61,372 nucleotides of DNA from Anaerolineaceae bacterium (GCA_016936755.1 JAFGXF010000080.1:1-61372), one strand, 5' to 3'; counted from the first letter of the stretch, positions 26,821-36,697 are shown. A program made the numbers and translations. The notes: a model not told the origin generated them from the letters alone.

Positions 26821-28194
26821 TCATCCAACGATACTTCCACGTACTGCAGCTGCAATAAAAACACTCCCAGCAGCCAATATCACATTTGAAGGTTCGGATG
26901 TTCCCAATACTTCTTTCAAGGTTTCTTCAACGCTATTAAATGCTACTGCGTGCCTGCCCATCTTATTGACGAATTCCACAATGACTTCCGGATCCAGCGC
27001 CCGCGGGTGCTCTGATTTAGTAGCGTAGATGCGATGAATTCTGGGTAATAGTTCCTTTAAGATATTGATAACATCCTTATCTTCTGAGGCCCCAAATATC
27101 AAATCTATTGTCTGGTCGGGTAAATAATCATCCAATGTTTGGCGTAAACGCCTGGCAGAATCCTGGTTATGCGCAGAATCCAAGATCACCAGGGGTTTTT
27201 CCTTGATAATTTCAAAACGTCCGGGCCATTTTGTTGATTTGAATCCCTGCATCACGGCTTCACGTGGGATATTAAACCCGGCTTTTTGGCATACATCTAA
27301 AACAGCATACGCTGTCGCTGCATTCTCCATCTGATGCGATCCGAGCATTCCAATCTCCAAAATAACCGGCTTCCAATCAACGTTCTTCGATCGACCCTTG
27401 AGATAATTATCCATCCCCTTTTGTTCATCTAGATACCATATATAAGCGGATTGCCCTTCCAATGAATGCTCGATTGGCTTCCATAACAGATCCCTGCCAA
27501 CCAGGGTTAATTCTGATCCGCGAGTTTCAGCGATATCCAGGATTGTGTGTAATGCTTCCGCTGGCTGAGGTGCACTGACGACCGGGATACCCGGTTTTAT
27601 GATGCCGCTTTTTTCCCTGGCAATATCTGATAATGTATTGCCCAATATACTGGTGTGATCAAGTGATATCGATGTGATGGCTGACACAACCGGGTTAACC
27701 ACATTGGTGGCATCCAGTCTTCCCCCCAAGCCAACTTCTGCCACAACGATATCCGTGTCCTGTTGGGAGAAATATTTGAATGCAATTGCCGTGGTAATCT
27801 CAAACGTGGATAATTTCGGTATCTTTGAAACAGCGTCTTTCACTGAATTTACCAGTTCGATCAATTGCTGATGAGTGATGGGTGTCCGATTAACCTGAAT
27901 ACGTTCGCAATAATCTTCCATATGGGGCGATGTATATAATCCAGCCTTATACCCTGCCTGCTGCAGAGCCTGCGCACAAAATACCGCGGTTGATCCTTTT
28001 CCTTTCGTTCCGGCGATGTGAATGACTGGATAATCATGATGCGGATTTCCAATCAAATCCAGAAATCGCACCATTCTTCCCAAATTGAATTTGTCAGCTG
28101 AATAGCGAAAAGCTCTGGTTAGACTGTAATCCACGAATGAATACAGGTAATCCAATGTGTCCTGGTACGCTTTATCGTTCTGATTGAAATCCAT
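26821..28194 (-). CDS. folC: Folylpolyglutamate synthase / dihydrofolate synthase
   Basis: A 457-residue Mur-ligase-family enzyme that adds glutamate to dihydropteroate and/or to folates, using ATP, in the cytoplasm. The ATP-binding loop GTKGKGSTA spans residues 62-70. Other typical segments are LYTSPHMEDYCERIQVN, the EVGLGGRLDATNVV signature, SLDHTSILGNTLSDIAREKSGI and the C-terminal SAHNQDSARRL. Its own promoter (TTGCAG, 17 nt, TACAAT) lies just upstream, and the second lon follows by 13 bases. Whether it is bifunctional cannot be told from the motifs. Confidence 0.95.
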   Translation of the reverse strand: MDFNQNDKAYQDTLDYLYSFVDYSLTRAFRYSADKFNLGRMVRFLDLIGNPHHDYPVIHIAGTKGKGSTAVFCAQALQQAGYKAGLYTSPHMEDYCERIQVNRTPITHQQLIELVNSVKDAVSKIPKLSTFEITTAIAFKYFSQQDTDIVVAEVGLGGRLDATNVVNPVVSAITSISLDHTSILGNTLSDIAREKSGIIKPGIPVVSAPQPAEALHTILDIAETRGSELTLVGRDLLWKPIEHSLEGQSAYIWYLDEQKGMDNYLKGRSKNVDWKPVILEIGMLGSHQMENAATAYAVLDVCQKAGFNIPREAVMQGFKSTKWPGRFEIIKEKPLVILDSAHNQDSARRLRQTLDDYLPDQTIDLIFGASEDKDVINILKELLPRIHRIYATKSEHPRALDPEVIVEFVNKMGRHAVAFNSVEETLKEVLGTSEPSNVILAAGSVFIAAAVRGSIVG

Positions 28195-28216
28195 ACATTC
28201 CTAATTAACTGGAGGG

Positions 28217-28245
28217 ATTGTACCCGCCTCAGGTTCAATCTGCAA
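28217..28245 (-). promoter_or_regulatory. folC promoter
   Basis: On the coding strand TTGCAG (plus 28240-28245), a 17-nt spacer and TACAAT (plus 28217-28222) form a good sigma-70/A promoter 22 bases before the folC ATG. Confidence 0.65.
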
Positions 28246-28276
28246 GCTATGCTTCCGGGAAAATCGTTATACTGCT

Positions 28277-28306
28277 TTGAATCAGGTCCCCAATATCGGG
28301 TAAAAT
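28277..28306 (+). promoter_or_regulatory. Promoter of the DUF503 gene, leaderless geometry
   Basis: TTGAAT (28277-28282), an 18-nt spacer and TAAAAT (28301-28306). The ATG at 28313 begins 7 nt downstream, where transcription itself should begin. Confidence 0.6.
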
Positions 28307-28312
28307 CGTATC

Positions 28313-28597
28313 ATGCCTGTCGGCGTTCTAACGATGGATATACGCTTGCCCGGGTGCAAATCACTCAAAGAGAAAAGGAGTAGAATTGCACCCATTATTC
28401 ACCAGGTTCATTCTCACTTTAATGTCTCCATTTCTGAAACCGATCATAACGATGCATGGCAAATCACATGCTTGACTTGTGCGATTGTTTCCAACAGTAA
28501 AAAACATATAGATAAAAGCCTAAATGAAGTATCTCATTTTATTGAATCACGCTGGCCAGACGAAATGCTCATCAATATGAAGTTCGAGATATTCTGA
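28313..28597 (+). CDS. DUF503 family protein (YlxP-like)
   Basis: A 94-residue member of the DUF503/YlxP family. The typical N-terminus MPVGVLTMDIRLPGCKSLKEKR is followed by a ferredoxin-like alternation of strands and helices and the conserved VSISETDHNDAWQITCL segment. The function is not established; in Firmicutes family members often sit beside ribosome-biogenesis genes such as rbfA, which is not the case here. It precedes larA by 13 bases on the same strand. There is no ribosome-binding site, in keeping with the leaderless promoter geometry. Confidence 0.88.
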   Translation: MPVGVLTMDIRLPGCKSLKEKRSRIAPIIHQVHSHFNVSISETDHNDAWQITCLTCAIVSNSKKHIDKSLNEVSHFIESRWPDEMLINMKFEIF

Positions 28598-28610
28598 TGG
28601 AACCACATAA

Positions 28611-29864
28611 ATGAGATATACATTTCCTTATGGAAACAAATCCATAACACTCGATTTATCCGGATTTCAATCCGTTGATCTTATTACGCCACGCGACATG
28701 GCAGCAGCCCCCCATCCCCTGGAAGAAATCAGGTCAGCGTTAATCAATTCATTGGGGAGTCATATCGATTCTTTTAACTCGACTCAGACTGTTGCAATCG
28801 GTATTAACGATAAGACCAGGCCGGTGCCTCATGAATACCTCTTACCGCCATTACTTTCAATGCTTGAAGAAAACGGTATCGAACGTAAAAATATCCACCT
28901 GATCATAGCCAGTGGAACTCACCAACCCATGTCCAGGGCAGAAATTCAAAGGATGTTACCCAGTGAGATCCATGAGAACTATGCGATATCCTGTCATGAT
29001 TGTGATAAAAGCAAGATGATATATCTTGGCAAAACCAGCTATGGAACACCCGCGATCATAAATAGCGCATTCCATGATGCCAATATACGGATTTGCGTCG
29101 GGAATATCGAGACACATCATTTCATGGGATATTCTGGAGGTGTGAAAACTGCAGCCATCGGCCTGGCTGGAAAACCAACGATCAACCATAATCACGCAAT
29201 GATGACACATCCCAATGCCATCAGTGGACATTATGAAGACAACCCGATGCGCCAGGATGTTGAGGAGCTCGGAAAAATGATTGGTGTCCATTTTGTCTTG
29301 AACGCAATATTGAACACTGATCAACAAATCATCAAGGTACTTGCCGGTAACCCGGTTTCCGTTATGCGAGCTGGTATCAAGCTATCCAGACAGATCAACC
29401 AGATCCCGGTTAATGGAAAGTATGATCTGGTGATCGTATCTCCAGGTGGATATCCAAAAGATATCAATTTTTACCAATCCCAGAAGGCAATGACGCATGC
29501 AGGCCTGATCACCCGGGAAGGTGGAGAAATTTTGTTATTGGCAGAGTGTCGCGATGGAATCGGTAGCTCTGCATATGAGAACGCCATGCAACAAATTTCA
29601 TCCCATTCAGCTGCCATGGAGTACTTCAACACCCATGATTTTAACATCGGGTCACATAAAGCTTACCTGGTTGCGCGTGATGGCCTGACCAAGCAAATCC
29701 ATCTTCATTCTTCTCTTTCCGATGACAAGACCAAACTGATCCTCTTGAATCCATTGGCAAATCCACAGGATTTTGTGGATCACTTCACAGATATTCAAAT
29801 GTCTAATATGAGAGTCGCCGTAATGCCGAATGGCACAAGCACCATTCCTCAAATCCTTAAGTAG
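28611..29864 (+). CDS. larA: LarA family nickel-pincer-dependent lactate racemase/epimerase
   Basis: A 417-residue LarA-family protein. LarA racemises lactate, and relatives act on other 2-hydroxy acids, using a nickel pincer cofactor bound to a lysine. The residues aligning with the characterised enzyme are all present: H104 (SGTHQP), H169 (NIETHH), cofactor-binding K179 in GYSGGVKTAA and H195 in NHNHAMM. The N-terminal NDKTRPVP motif is also typical. No larB, larC or larE for cofactor synthesis lies nearby, so the cofactor must be made from an unlinked locus. The exact substrate is open. It is flanked by DUF503 and an esterase on the same strand, with gaps of 13 and 8 bases. Confidence 0.9.
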   Translation: MRYTFPYGNKSITLDLSGFQSVDLITPRDMAAAPHPLEEIRSALINSLGSHIDSFNSTQTVAIGINDKTRPVPHEYLLPPLLSMLEENGIERKNIHLIIASGTHQPMSRAEIQRMLPSEIHENYAISCHDCDKSKMIYLGKTSYGTPAIINSAFHDANIRICVGNIETHHFMGYSGGVKTAAIGLAGKPTINHNHAMMTHPNAISGHYEDNPMRQDVEELGKMIGVHFVLNAILNTDQQIIKVLAGNPVSVMRAGIKLSRQINQIPVNGKYDLVIVSPGGYPKDINFYQSQKAMTHAGLITREGGEILLLAECRDGIGSSAYENAMQQISSHSAAMEYFNTHDFNIGSHKAYLVARDGLTKQIHLHSSLSDDKTKLILLNPLANPQDFVDHFTDIQMSNMRVAVMPNGTSTIPQILK

Positions 29865-29872
29865 GATTTAAT

Positions 29873-30616
29873 ATGGAATACATGAAAAACCCCCAACTCG
29901 ACGGAAATGAATTCTTCTTAAACGTCAACAAGGTCGGTTTTTTATTACTGCATGGCTTCACTGCCACGACCACTGAAGTCAGGTTGCTGGCCGGTAAACT
30001 TCACAAAGACGGCTACACCATCAGCGCGCCGCTATTGCCCGGGCATGGCACCACTCCGGTCGATATGAACCGCTGTAAATGGCAGGATTGGTATGGTGCC
30101 GTTGAATCACATTACCTTGAACTCAAGCAGAAAGTCGATACGGTTTTTGTAGGCGGTGAGTCGATGGGCGCGCTGCTTGGCTTACTGTTGGCAAGTCGAC
30201 AGCCCGGGATTCGGGGATTGTTATGCTATTCTCCTGCCCTGATCGTCAAGAACGTCTGGCTATCCCATTTCCTGAAATACTTCATCCAAGTGATGCCGAA
30301 AGGTGGCAAGGAAGATTCTCTGCCCTGGAAAGGTTACATAGTGAATCCGATACACGCCGCCGCTCAGCTGCACAAACTGCAGTTGCAAACCAGAAAAGTT
30401 CTCCCGACGATCACAGTACCCACCGCCATCTTCGCCAGCAGGATCGATACCTCGATCGAACCCCTTGGAGCCGAAATTGTTTATGAGAAGATCGGTTCAA
30501 AAGACAAGGAAATACACTGGTTCAATGAGTCTTCCCACTGCATGATCCTGGATAAACAGCTGGATGATATCTATGCGGTGACACACAAGTATATTCTTAA
30601 GGTGCTTAAGAAATAA
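29873..30616 (+). CDS. Alpha/beta hydrolase, carboxylesterase type
   Basis: A 247-residue alpha/beta hydrolase resembling Est30-type carboxylesterases and monoacylglycerol lipases. The oxyanion motif is LLLHGFT (H27-G28), the nucleophile is S97 in GGESMGA, and the acid and base are probably D192 (SRIDTSIEP) and H222 (NESSHCMILD), giving a complete triad. LLPGHGTTPVDMNRCKWQDW is a family-typical stretch. There is no signal peptide, so it is cytoplasmic. It follows larA by 8 bases. The substrate is not predictable beyond short or medium acyl esters. Confidence 0.9.
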   Translation: MEYMKNPQLDGNEFFLNVNKVGFLLLHGFTATTTEVRLLAGKLHKDGYTISAPLLPGHGTTPVDMNRCKWQDWYGAVESHYLELKQKVDTVFVGGESMGALLGLLLASRQPGIRGLLCYSPALIVKNVWLSHFLKYFIQVMPKGGKEDSLPWKGYIVNPIHAAAQLHKLQLQTRKVLPTITVPTAIFASRIDTSIEPLGAEIVYEKIGSKDKEIHWFNESSHCMILDKQLDDIYAVTHKYILKVLKK

Positions 30617-30657
30617 TTGTGGCCTGGTTCGTTCGTAATAAAGCAGGGAGAAAAGAA

Positions 30658-32825
30658 TCAAGGTATTCCCCATAAACGGATGGTGCCGTCGTAAGAAGTG
30701 GAAGCTAACAAGCTTCCGTCAGGAGAAAATTCCAGATCGGTAATCTTGTCTGTATGCCCATTCAATGAATGCAATAAGCTTCCACGATCAACATCGATAA
30801 GGAGAATGTCGTTTCTCGCGGTGGTGATTGCGAGAAGTTCGCTATTATGCGACCATGTAAAGACAATCTCTGAGTAAAACTCCCGCGCACGGTAGGTTAT
30901 CTCCCTGGCTGAACTTGACCAGCCATCCGGAATGATCGTAGGAGATCGGTCGGGGTGATAGAGATGGATGCTCCCGTTAGTATCAATAATTACCGATGAC
31001 TTGCCATCCAGGGAACAATGAATGATTTTATTGCAATCTGATGGACCAGACGGAATTAACTCCATATTTTCTGTCGCCCCCGTGGACAGATCCATCCGAA
31101 ATAGCTTCTTATAATCATCATTATCATCATATGCGTCCCAAATATCTACCAATAACTCTTTAGTACCTGGTGTGAATGCCATTGAATTGATGTATTGATC
31201 CTCATCAAGATCCCAGGATCGGATGATATCTAAATCGTCGGTATTCCTAATGTTGATCACTTGATGAGTATAGCCATCGAGATATCCACCCATGGCAAAC
31301 AAAGTGCCATCATCTGAAAACACAAATGCTCCCGCAGCCTCTCCGATCACCCAACTATCATTCCCCATGGAGCTTTCGGATATATTATATATTTTCAATT
31401 GATCAAATATCACATCTCCAAGAACGATCTTATTTTCCGGGTACGTCGGGATGAGTTCAGTGGAACCCCAATCATTATCACTTGGATAGTAATAGTGATT
31501 CTCAATGATCTCACCATCCTGAGATGAAAGGAGTTGTAAGGACCAGTAGCTAATATATCCGTTCTTTAACGCCAGGACGCTTCCATCTGATGACCAGTTT
31601 ATGGACCTGTGTTCTGCCATAAACCCCTCCAAACTCCTGGTCACAGTACCATTTGTGGCATCCCATATGATTGCGCTCTGTGCGTTAACAAGTACGCTAA
31701 GGTTGGCAGTCGTTGTGATTGATTTCCCATCCTTTGACCATGCCAGGTCAGTAAAGCCAAATACATATTGCGGAGGTTCATAACCGAAATAATGGTCGAG
31801 CTGGCCATCACTGATTTGCCAGGTGATAATATAATCGGACCCAGCTGCCAAATACCTGCCATCCGGCGAGAATGCGACGCTCTCCAAAGGCCCTCTGGTT
31901 GATCCTTCAATCCCTATATTTTTAAGCGTATTTATTAACGACCACCCCTCCATACTGTAAAGCAATACTTCATCATAAGTGGCTAAGGCGAAATACTTCC
32001 CATCAGGCGAAAAGATGATATCCTGAAAAGAGAAATAACCAGTTGAATATCGATCCCGAAAGAAGACTTCAGAGCTTTCTCCCAAATTCCAAACAATTGC
32101 CTGGTTCTTTGTCAGGAATGCCAACAACGATCCATCCGGAGAGAATTCAATCTCGTTGTTGATAGCATTGCTGTCAAACTTGTAATCATTCTCATACTTA
32201 TGAATAAAGAATGTTTGCAATAATGTCAAGTCATTTACTAAGTAGATTTGTACTTGATCCCCATAGTATCTATCCATCGTATAAGCTGAGACAGCGATCA
32301 GCTTTCCATCGGGAGAAATCGCAATTTGCCTGGCTTTCCAATCGATTTCTGCTTGAGATCCAATTCTGGAATCAGTAGTACATCGACGCTCTCTTCTGTT
32401 GTTACCATCAACGACCTGCCATCCGGAAAGAATGCAATATCAGCTGAACCCATGCGACCGGGCTCATAAGAGGAGATCAATTCATAGGATCCAGCGTCAA
32501 ACAAATACACACCGATCCTGCTTGAAATTGCCAGGTACCTGCCATCCGGTGAGTATTTTGTCCAGATAGCCACGCCTTTACCCCATTTTGCCAGCTGAAC
32601 GATCTGGTCGGCATTGGCAGCCGAAAGCTCCTCTCGGGCTGGATAGACTGGGGTACCCTGTAAAGCCGGGATATAAGCTGTGGGCGTGCGCATTGCGGTT
32701 GGATTTAATGATGGAGCCTGAGTCGATGTTGAAGGTGGACTTCCGGAACAAGAGGTCAGGATAATGATCATGATCATTGAAACGAACACGATATGCTTAT
32801 ACATTTGATGGTTTGTTATTTTCAT
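30658..32825 (-). pseudogene. WD40-repeat lipoprotein interrupted by a one-base frameshift
   Basis: Two adjacent frames together make one protein of about 722 residues, paralogous to the next gene. The upstream frame (32825 to 32298) starts MKITNHQMYKH, has a lipoprotein signal ending LTSCSG and a Thr/Pro linker, then WD40-type repeats. It goes out of frame at an AAA run (plus strand TTT, 32346-32348), where the paralog reads RRIDERADVIAISPDG. One extra A there would restore QKIDWKARQIAISPDG and continue into the second frame, which runs to 30658 and ends in an SPDGSLLAST-type repeat and RLWGIP. Without that base translation stops at 32298. It may be a true pseudogene, a phase-variable gene or a sequencing error. 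A strong ribosome-binding site (ggatggag) precedes the ATG. Confidence 0.8.
32581..32688 (-). repeat. 108-bp near-identical block shared by two WD40 lipoprotein genes (copy A)
   Basis: This block matches 34841-34948 with only 3 mismatches and no gaps. It encodes the region just after the lipoprotein linker (PTAYIPALQGTPVYP onward). The rest of the two genes is far more diverged. Confidence 0.9.
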
Positions 32826-32970
32826 AGTTACTCCATCCTCGCAACCAGGAGATTCCGGAAGTTTCCAACCCACAGATATGCTTCAATAATTCAGTATATT
32901 GTCACTTTCAAAGTAAAGCAGCGAGCGAGATACATTCATAATGGCAAGACCTCTCATCGTTTGATAAGGA

Positions 32971-35085
32971 TCAGGGAATACCCCACAAACGGACGGTGCC
33001 GTCATATGGGGTTGAGGCTAATAGGCTACCGTCAGGAGAGAATTGGAGATCAGTAATCTCAAAGCCAGAACCAGGTAATGAAGACAGTAATTGCCAATTC
33101 TCTGTGTCGATAAGAACGATTGATCCACCAAATGCTGAAACTGCAAGCAATTCACCATTCGGAGACCAGGTAATTACAGGATTAACACCAGCCTGATAGA
33201 CAATATTCCTGGCAGTATTTGCCAATCCCTCCACTATTACAACGGGCGTTTTATCTGGATAATAGATATTAATCGTTCCATCCATTGTGGAAACCGCAAA
33301 TGACTTTTGATCACAGGATACTGCAAATCTACTTACTCTACTCTCGTGTGTTAGTGGGTAATTATCTATGGTTTTTAAAGACCCATCCCTTATATCAAGT
33401 TTGATTATTCCATTATCCATTAATAAGATAAGTGATTCCTGATCATTTGGATCGAAAAAGAATTCCCAAAGATCCTGATACTGGTCCTTCGGAATATCGA
33501 CAGACAGTAGGATACTTAAATCATCTGTCTTTCTGATCTCCACAGTGAATTCTGTATAAATAGAGTCTTCTGAATAATTAATCATCGCCAGTAAAGTTCC
33601 ATCATCATTAAAGGTAAAAGGACTCATGCTTTTCCCTAACAACCAGTAGTCATTCCCGATAGAGTTCTCAGAGATTTGTCGGATTTCCAGCAAACCGGAT
33701 TGATTGATTCTCTCGACAATTGCATTCTCCGGAAATACTGGTAATAATTTTACTGTTGCCGGTTCAGAGCGAAGATCCCAGTAGTGATTCTCAACGATTT
33801 GGCCGTTGATCGCTGATAGTACCTGCATCGCATAAGAAAAATCGGCACCGCTGCTCAACATGATAAACTGACCGGAAGGGAACCAATCGATTGAAAAAAG
33901 CTCACTCGTAAAACCATCGAGTGAAATCTGCGGCTCGCCTTCTTCGACGTTCCAGACGGTTGCGCTATGATGATTTATATCGTAGTAACTGAATGGGGAT
34001 GTGATGGGTGCGGATGCGGTGGCTATGGATTTGCCATCCTGTGACCACGACAGATCAGTATAGAAATCTGGATACTCCAATGAATCCGCCCGAAAAGTAT
34101 GCATCAACTTGCCATCGCTGACCTGCCATACGTTGATATTATAGGATATGGCAGCAATTAAGCTTCCATCCGGTGAAAATTCGACACAAAATTTGCCATA
34201 ATAATTTGGCTGGATAGTTATTTGATTGATCAAATATCTGCTTTGCAACCCATACAACAATACTCCCGAGTTGGTGCTGATAGCAAAATAAAGCCCATCC
34301 GGTGAAAAGTCCAAGTCATAGGCCGTACTCATCATTTTCGTCGGACCGTAATGGAAGTATTCCGTTCGATCTGTCAAATTCCAGATCATTGCTTCAGACA
34401 CTCCAACACAACCCAATAACTGACCGTCAGCGGAGAATTCTAATTCGCGGACCCATGTATCTGTATCGAATGTATGAAGCAGTATCAGGTTCTCCGATAG
34501 GAATATCTTTACTTGTGGCTCTCCACTTTTATCGTTAAAACCTTCAGCGATGGCGATCATCTTTCCATCTGGTGAAATCGCGATCACGTCTGCCCGCTCG
34601 TCTATTCGCCGCAGCAAAGAAGCATCAGGAATTGAGAGAATTTCGGTACTCTCATCTGCAGCAACAACCAATGATTTGCCATCCGGGAAGAAAGCAATGT
34701 CCCCTGTTCCTCCCTTCAGGGGCTCGTATGATGCCAATAATGAATAGGTGTCGCCAGTATAGATATAAGTGCCCACCGTGCTGGAAACAGCCAGATAGCT
34801 GCCATCCGGTGAATACTTGACGTGTTTCGCCACCCCTTTTCCCCATTTTGCCAGTTGAACGATCTGGTCGGCATTGGCAGCCGAAAGCTCCTCGCGGGCT
34901 GGATAGACTGGGGTACCCTGTAAAGCAGGGATATAAGCTGTGGGCGTGAGCCTTGCGGTTGGGGTTGATGATGGTGCCTGGGTCGGTGTTGAAGGTGACT
35001 TCCCGGAACATGACGCCAGAATGATGGTCATGATAAGGGCAAATAATGTTGCTTGCCTGTACAGTATATGGCTTGTCTTTTTCAA
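32971..35085 (-). CDS. WD40-repeat lipoprotein
   Basis: A 704-residue secreted lipoprotein. After a basic start the signal sequence LFALIMTIILASC places the lipobox cysteine near residue 23, followed by a Thr/Pro/Ser-rich tether and a series of WD40-like repeats of the form xxFSPDGxxLAxxSxxGxIxxW, enough for one or two beta-propellers outside the membrane. The start is taken as TTG at 35085 (reading MKKTSHILYRQ), 6 nt after a strong GAGGAG. This aligns with the ATG of the paralog at 32825 (MKITNHQMYKH). An upstream ATG at 35226 would add a charged stretch that blocks signal-peptide function. The 236 bases upstream hold no gene I can support. The partner is unknown; propellers of this type usually bind proteins. 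Confidence 0.85.
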   Translation of the reverse strand: MKKTSHILYRQATLFALIMTIILASCSGKSPSTPTQAPSSTPTARLTPTAYIPALQGTPVYPAREELSAANADQIVQLAKWGKGVAKHVKYSPDGSYLAVSSTVGTYIYTGDTYSLLASYEPLKGGTGDIAFFPDGKSLVVAADESTEILSIPDASLLRRIDERADVIAISPDGKMIAIAEGFNDKSGEPQVKIFLSENLILLHTFDTDTWVRELEFSADGQLLGCVGVSEAMIWNLTDRTEYFHYGPTKMMSTAYDLDFSPDGLYFAISTNSGVLLYGLQSRYLINQITIQPNYYGKFCVEFSPDGSLIAAISYNINVWQVSDGKLMHTFRADSLEYPDFYTDLSWSQDGKSIATASAPITSPFSYYDINHHSATVWNVEEGEPQISLDGFTSELFSIDWFPSGQFIMLSSGADFSYAMQVLSAINGQIVENHYWDLRSEPATVKLLPVFPENAIVERINQSGLLEIRQISENSIGNDYWLLGKSMSPFTFNDDGTLLAMINYSEDSIYTEFTVEIRKTDDLSILLSVDIPKDQYQDLWEFFFDPNDQESLILLMDNGIIKLDIRDGSLKTIDNYPLTHESRVSRFAVSCDQKSFAVSTMDGTINIYYPDKTPVVIVEGLANTARNIVYQAGVNPVITWSPNGELLAVSAFGGSIVLIDTENWQLLSSLPGSGFEITDLQFSPDGSLLASTPYDGTVRLWGIP
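34841..34948 (-). repeat. 108-bp near-identical block shared by two WD40 lipoprotein genes (copy B)
   Basis: Second copy of the block at 32581-32688 (3 mismatches), in the same position relative to its gene. Confidence 0.9.
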
Positions 35086-35321
35086 ATTCAGCTCCTCGCA
35101 TTCAAGGGAGTGAAAAGCATCCCAAGAAAACCTTGAATCATCGTGAGGTTCGATCTTTTGGCTGGACGAATCAATGCATGGCCCTGGATGAGCAGGTGAA
35201 CAAAATCCATCCTGTGACGATGACATTTATCAAACGATTCACATCGAGAGGTTGTTTAGATTGAAGAACTCACAATCATCATCTCAGTTTATATCCTCAA
35301 TCGGCATCTGCCTTCGTCGGC

Positions 35322-36596
35322 CTAAGGGGCCAGTTTGCTCTCAATATTCCATAAGGAGATCACTCCATCGGACTTTATCGCCAACAAGTGATCATCCGGG
35401 CTGAAGGCCACATCATCAACAGAATAGCGATCGTCAATGAATTCCGGTTTGAATTCGAAAGGTGCCCGGAAGGTAGCGGTGTTCCAAATCTCAAATCTGT
35501 CCTCTGAATAGGTGACTGAATCATGAATGCAGAACATCAAGCTGGCATCCGTATTAAAGTATTTCTCACCCAATCGATAGGGTAACTTCTGAATCTGATC
35601 ATCAAACAAGTCGGTTGCCGTAAATGTCCCCGCGATATTATCCTGGTCCAACAACCTTGTCCCAACCAGGTACATTTCCCGATCGAATGGACGAACTTCT
35701 TCGAACCTGAGATCCCGCCAGAACGACTCCGTGTTGATGTGCCAGATCTGCACCCGGTATTTCCATTTATAATTACAACAAAAATCCATGTATTTATACC
35801 ATTCCATAAAGACATAGATAAATTCACCATCCTCCCGGATCGAAATATCTGTAGCATACATTTCCTTCCCCAAATCGATTGACGAGTGCAGGGTGTTCGT
35901 TAATGCATCCCGGATCTCGATCGTATTCCTGTTGGCGTATGCCAATTTGGTTGAATCGGGCAAAAACGCAAACGCATTGACCCTCCTATGGTATTCCCCC
36001 TGTCTCGGATCCACCATGATCGCATAATCCTGAAGCCAGTCCTGTAATAATTCTCCAGACTGGGTATCCCAGATCAGGATGTGATTCATATCTCTGCCAT
36101 CTACCCGGTACCTCATACTCACACTCAGAAGACCACCGTCGGAACTATAGGCCACCCCCGTCATGTTTAACCCTTCGGTATAAAGGGGTGGGATTGTCAT
36201 TTCGATAGACAGTTTTTGGGTTTCGACATCCCAAATCTTGATACTTGTCCCTGCATCAGCCAGATACTTTCCATCCGGACTGAAAGTGATGCTGGAATTA
36301 TTCGTATTTAAATAATCACCAAGTAGTCCCAGTAATTCAGGATCGCCCCCCTCGATATCACCTGATTTTGACGATATCTGTGGCAGGCTGGCTGCATTGG
36401 GCGTGGCAGTTGGTGTTTTCGTCGGTTGAGGTTTGCAAACGCGGGTCGGAACCGAGGAAGGAGCCAGATTGGGCAGGATGATAACATCCTGTGTTGTTGG
36501 GCGTACCTGGCTTGGAAAAGCCTGACAGGCGATAGACATGAATATTAATATCAGCGCCAACATGATAATGCGACCGAGAACACTATTTGACATCAT
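35322..36596 (-). CDS. WD40-like lipoprotein, third member of the cluster
   Basis: A 424-residue lipoprotein with signal peptide LALILIFMSIACQ (lipobox cysteine about residue 24), a Pro/Thr-rich linker (KPQPTKTPTATP) and WD40-like repeats (ITFSPDGKYLADAG, VAYSSDGGLLSVS, VAFSPDDHLLAIKSDG). It is shorter than and clearly different from its two neighbours, sharing architecture rather than close sequence. The ATG at 36596 has a ribosome-binding site (aaagggg). Several aromatic and cysteine residues (FCCNYKW) cluster in one repeat. It is probably anchored on the cell surface; the ligand is unknown. Confidence 0.85.
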   Translation of the reverse strand: MMSNSVLGRIIMLALILIFMSIACQAFPSQVRPTTQDVIILPNLAPSSVPTRVCKPQPTKTPTATPNAASLPQISSKSGDIEGGDPELLGLLGDYLNTNNSSITFSPDGKYLADAGTSIKIWDVETQKLSIEMTIPPLYTEGLNMTGVAYSSDGGLLSVSMRYRVDGRDMNHILIWDTQSGELLQDWLQDYAIMVDPRQGEYHRRVNAFAFLPDSTKLAYANRNTIEIRDALTNTLHSSIDLGKEMYATDISIREDGEFIYVFMEWYKYMDFCCNYKWKYRVQIWHINTESFWRDLRFEEVRPFDREMYLVGTRLLDQDNIAGTFTATDLFDDQIQKLPYRLGEKYFNTDASLMFCIHDSVTYSEDRFEIWNTATFRAPFEFKPEFIDDRYSVDDVAFSPDDHLLAIKSDGVISLWNIESKLAP

Positions 36597-36697
36597 AAGG
36601 ACCCCTTTCGCTTACAGGCCTCTGAAGGGCCACCTTCCCTGATTCCTCCAGTATAGTATTCAAACTGAGGTCCGTCAATCAAATCCTCCCAGTATGG

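Noticed and set aside
34652-35101. 149-codon leftward frame within the second WD40 lipoprotein gene
   Set aside because: It is an out-of-frame overlap; the lipoprotein frame has the signal peptide and repeats, while this one is rich in His, Arg and Cys without pattern.
35086-35226. Upstream ATG start for the second WD40 lipoprotein
   Set aside because: It would place about 47 charged residues before the lipoprotein signal; the TTG at 35085 follows GAGGAG and aligns with the paralog's start.
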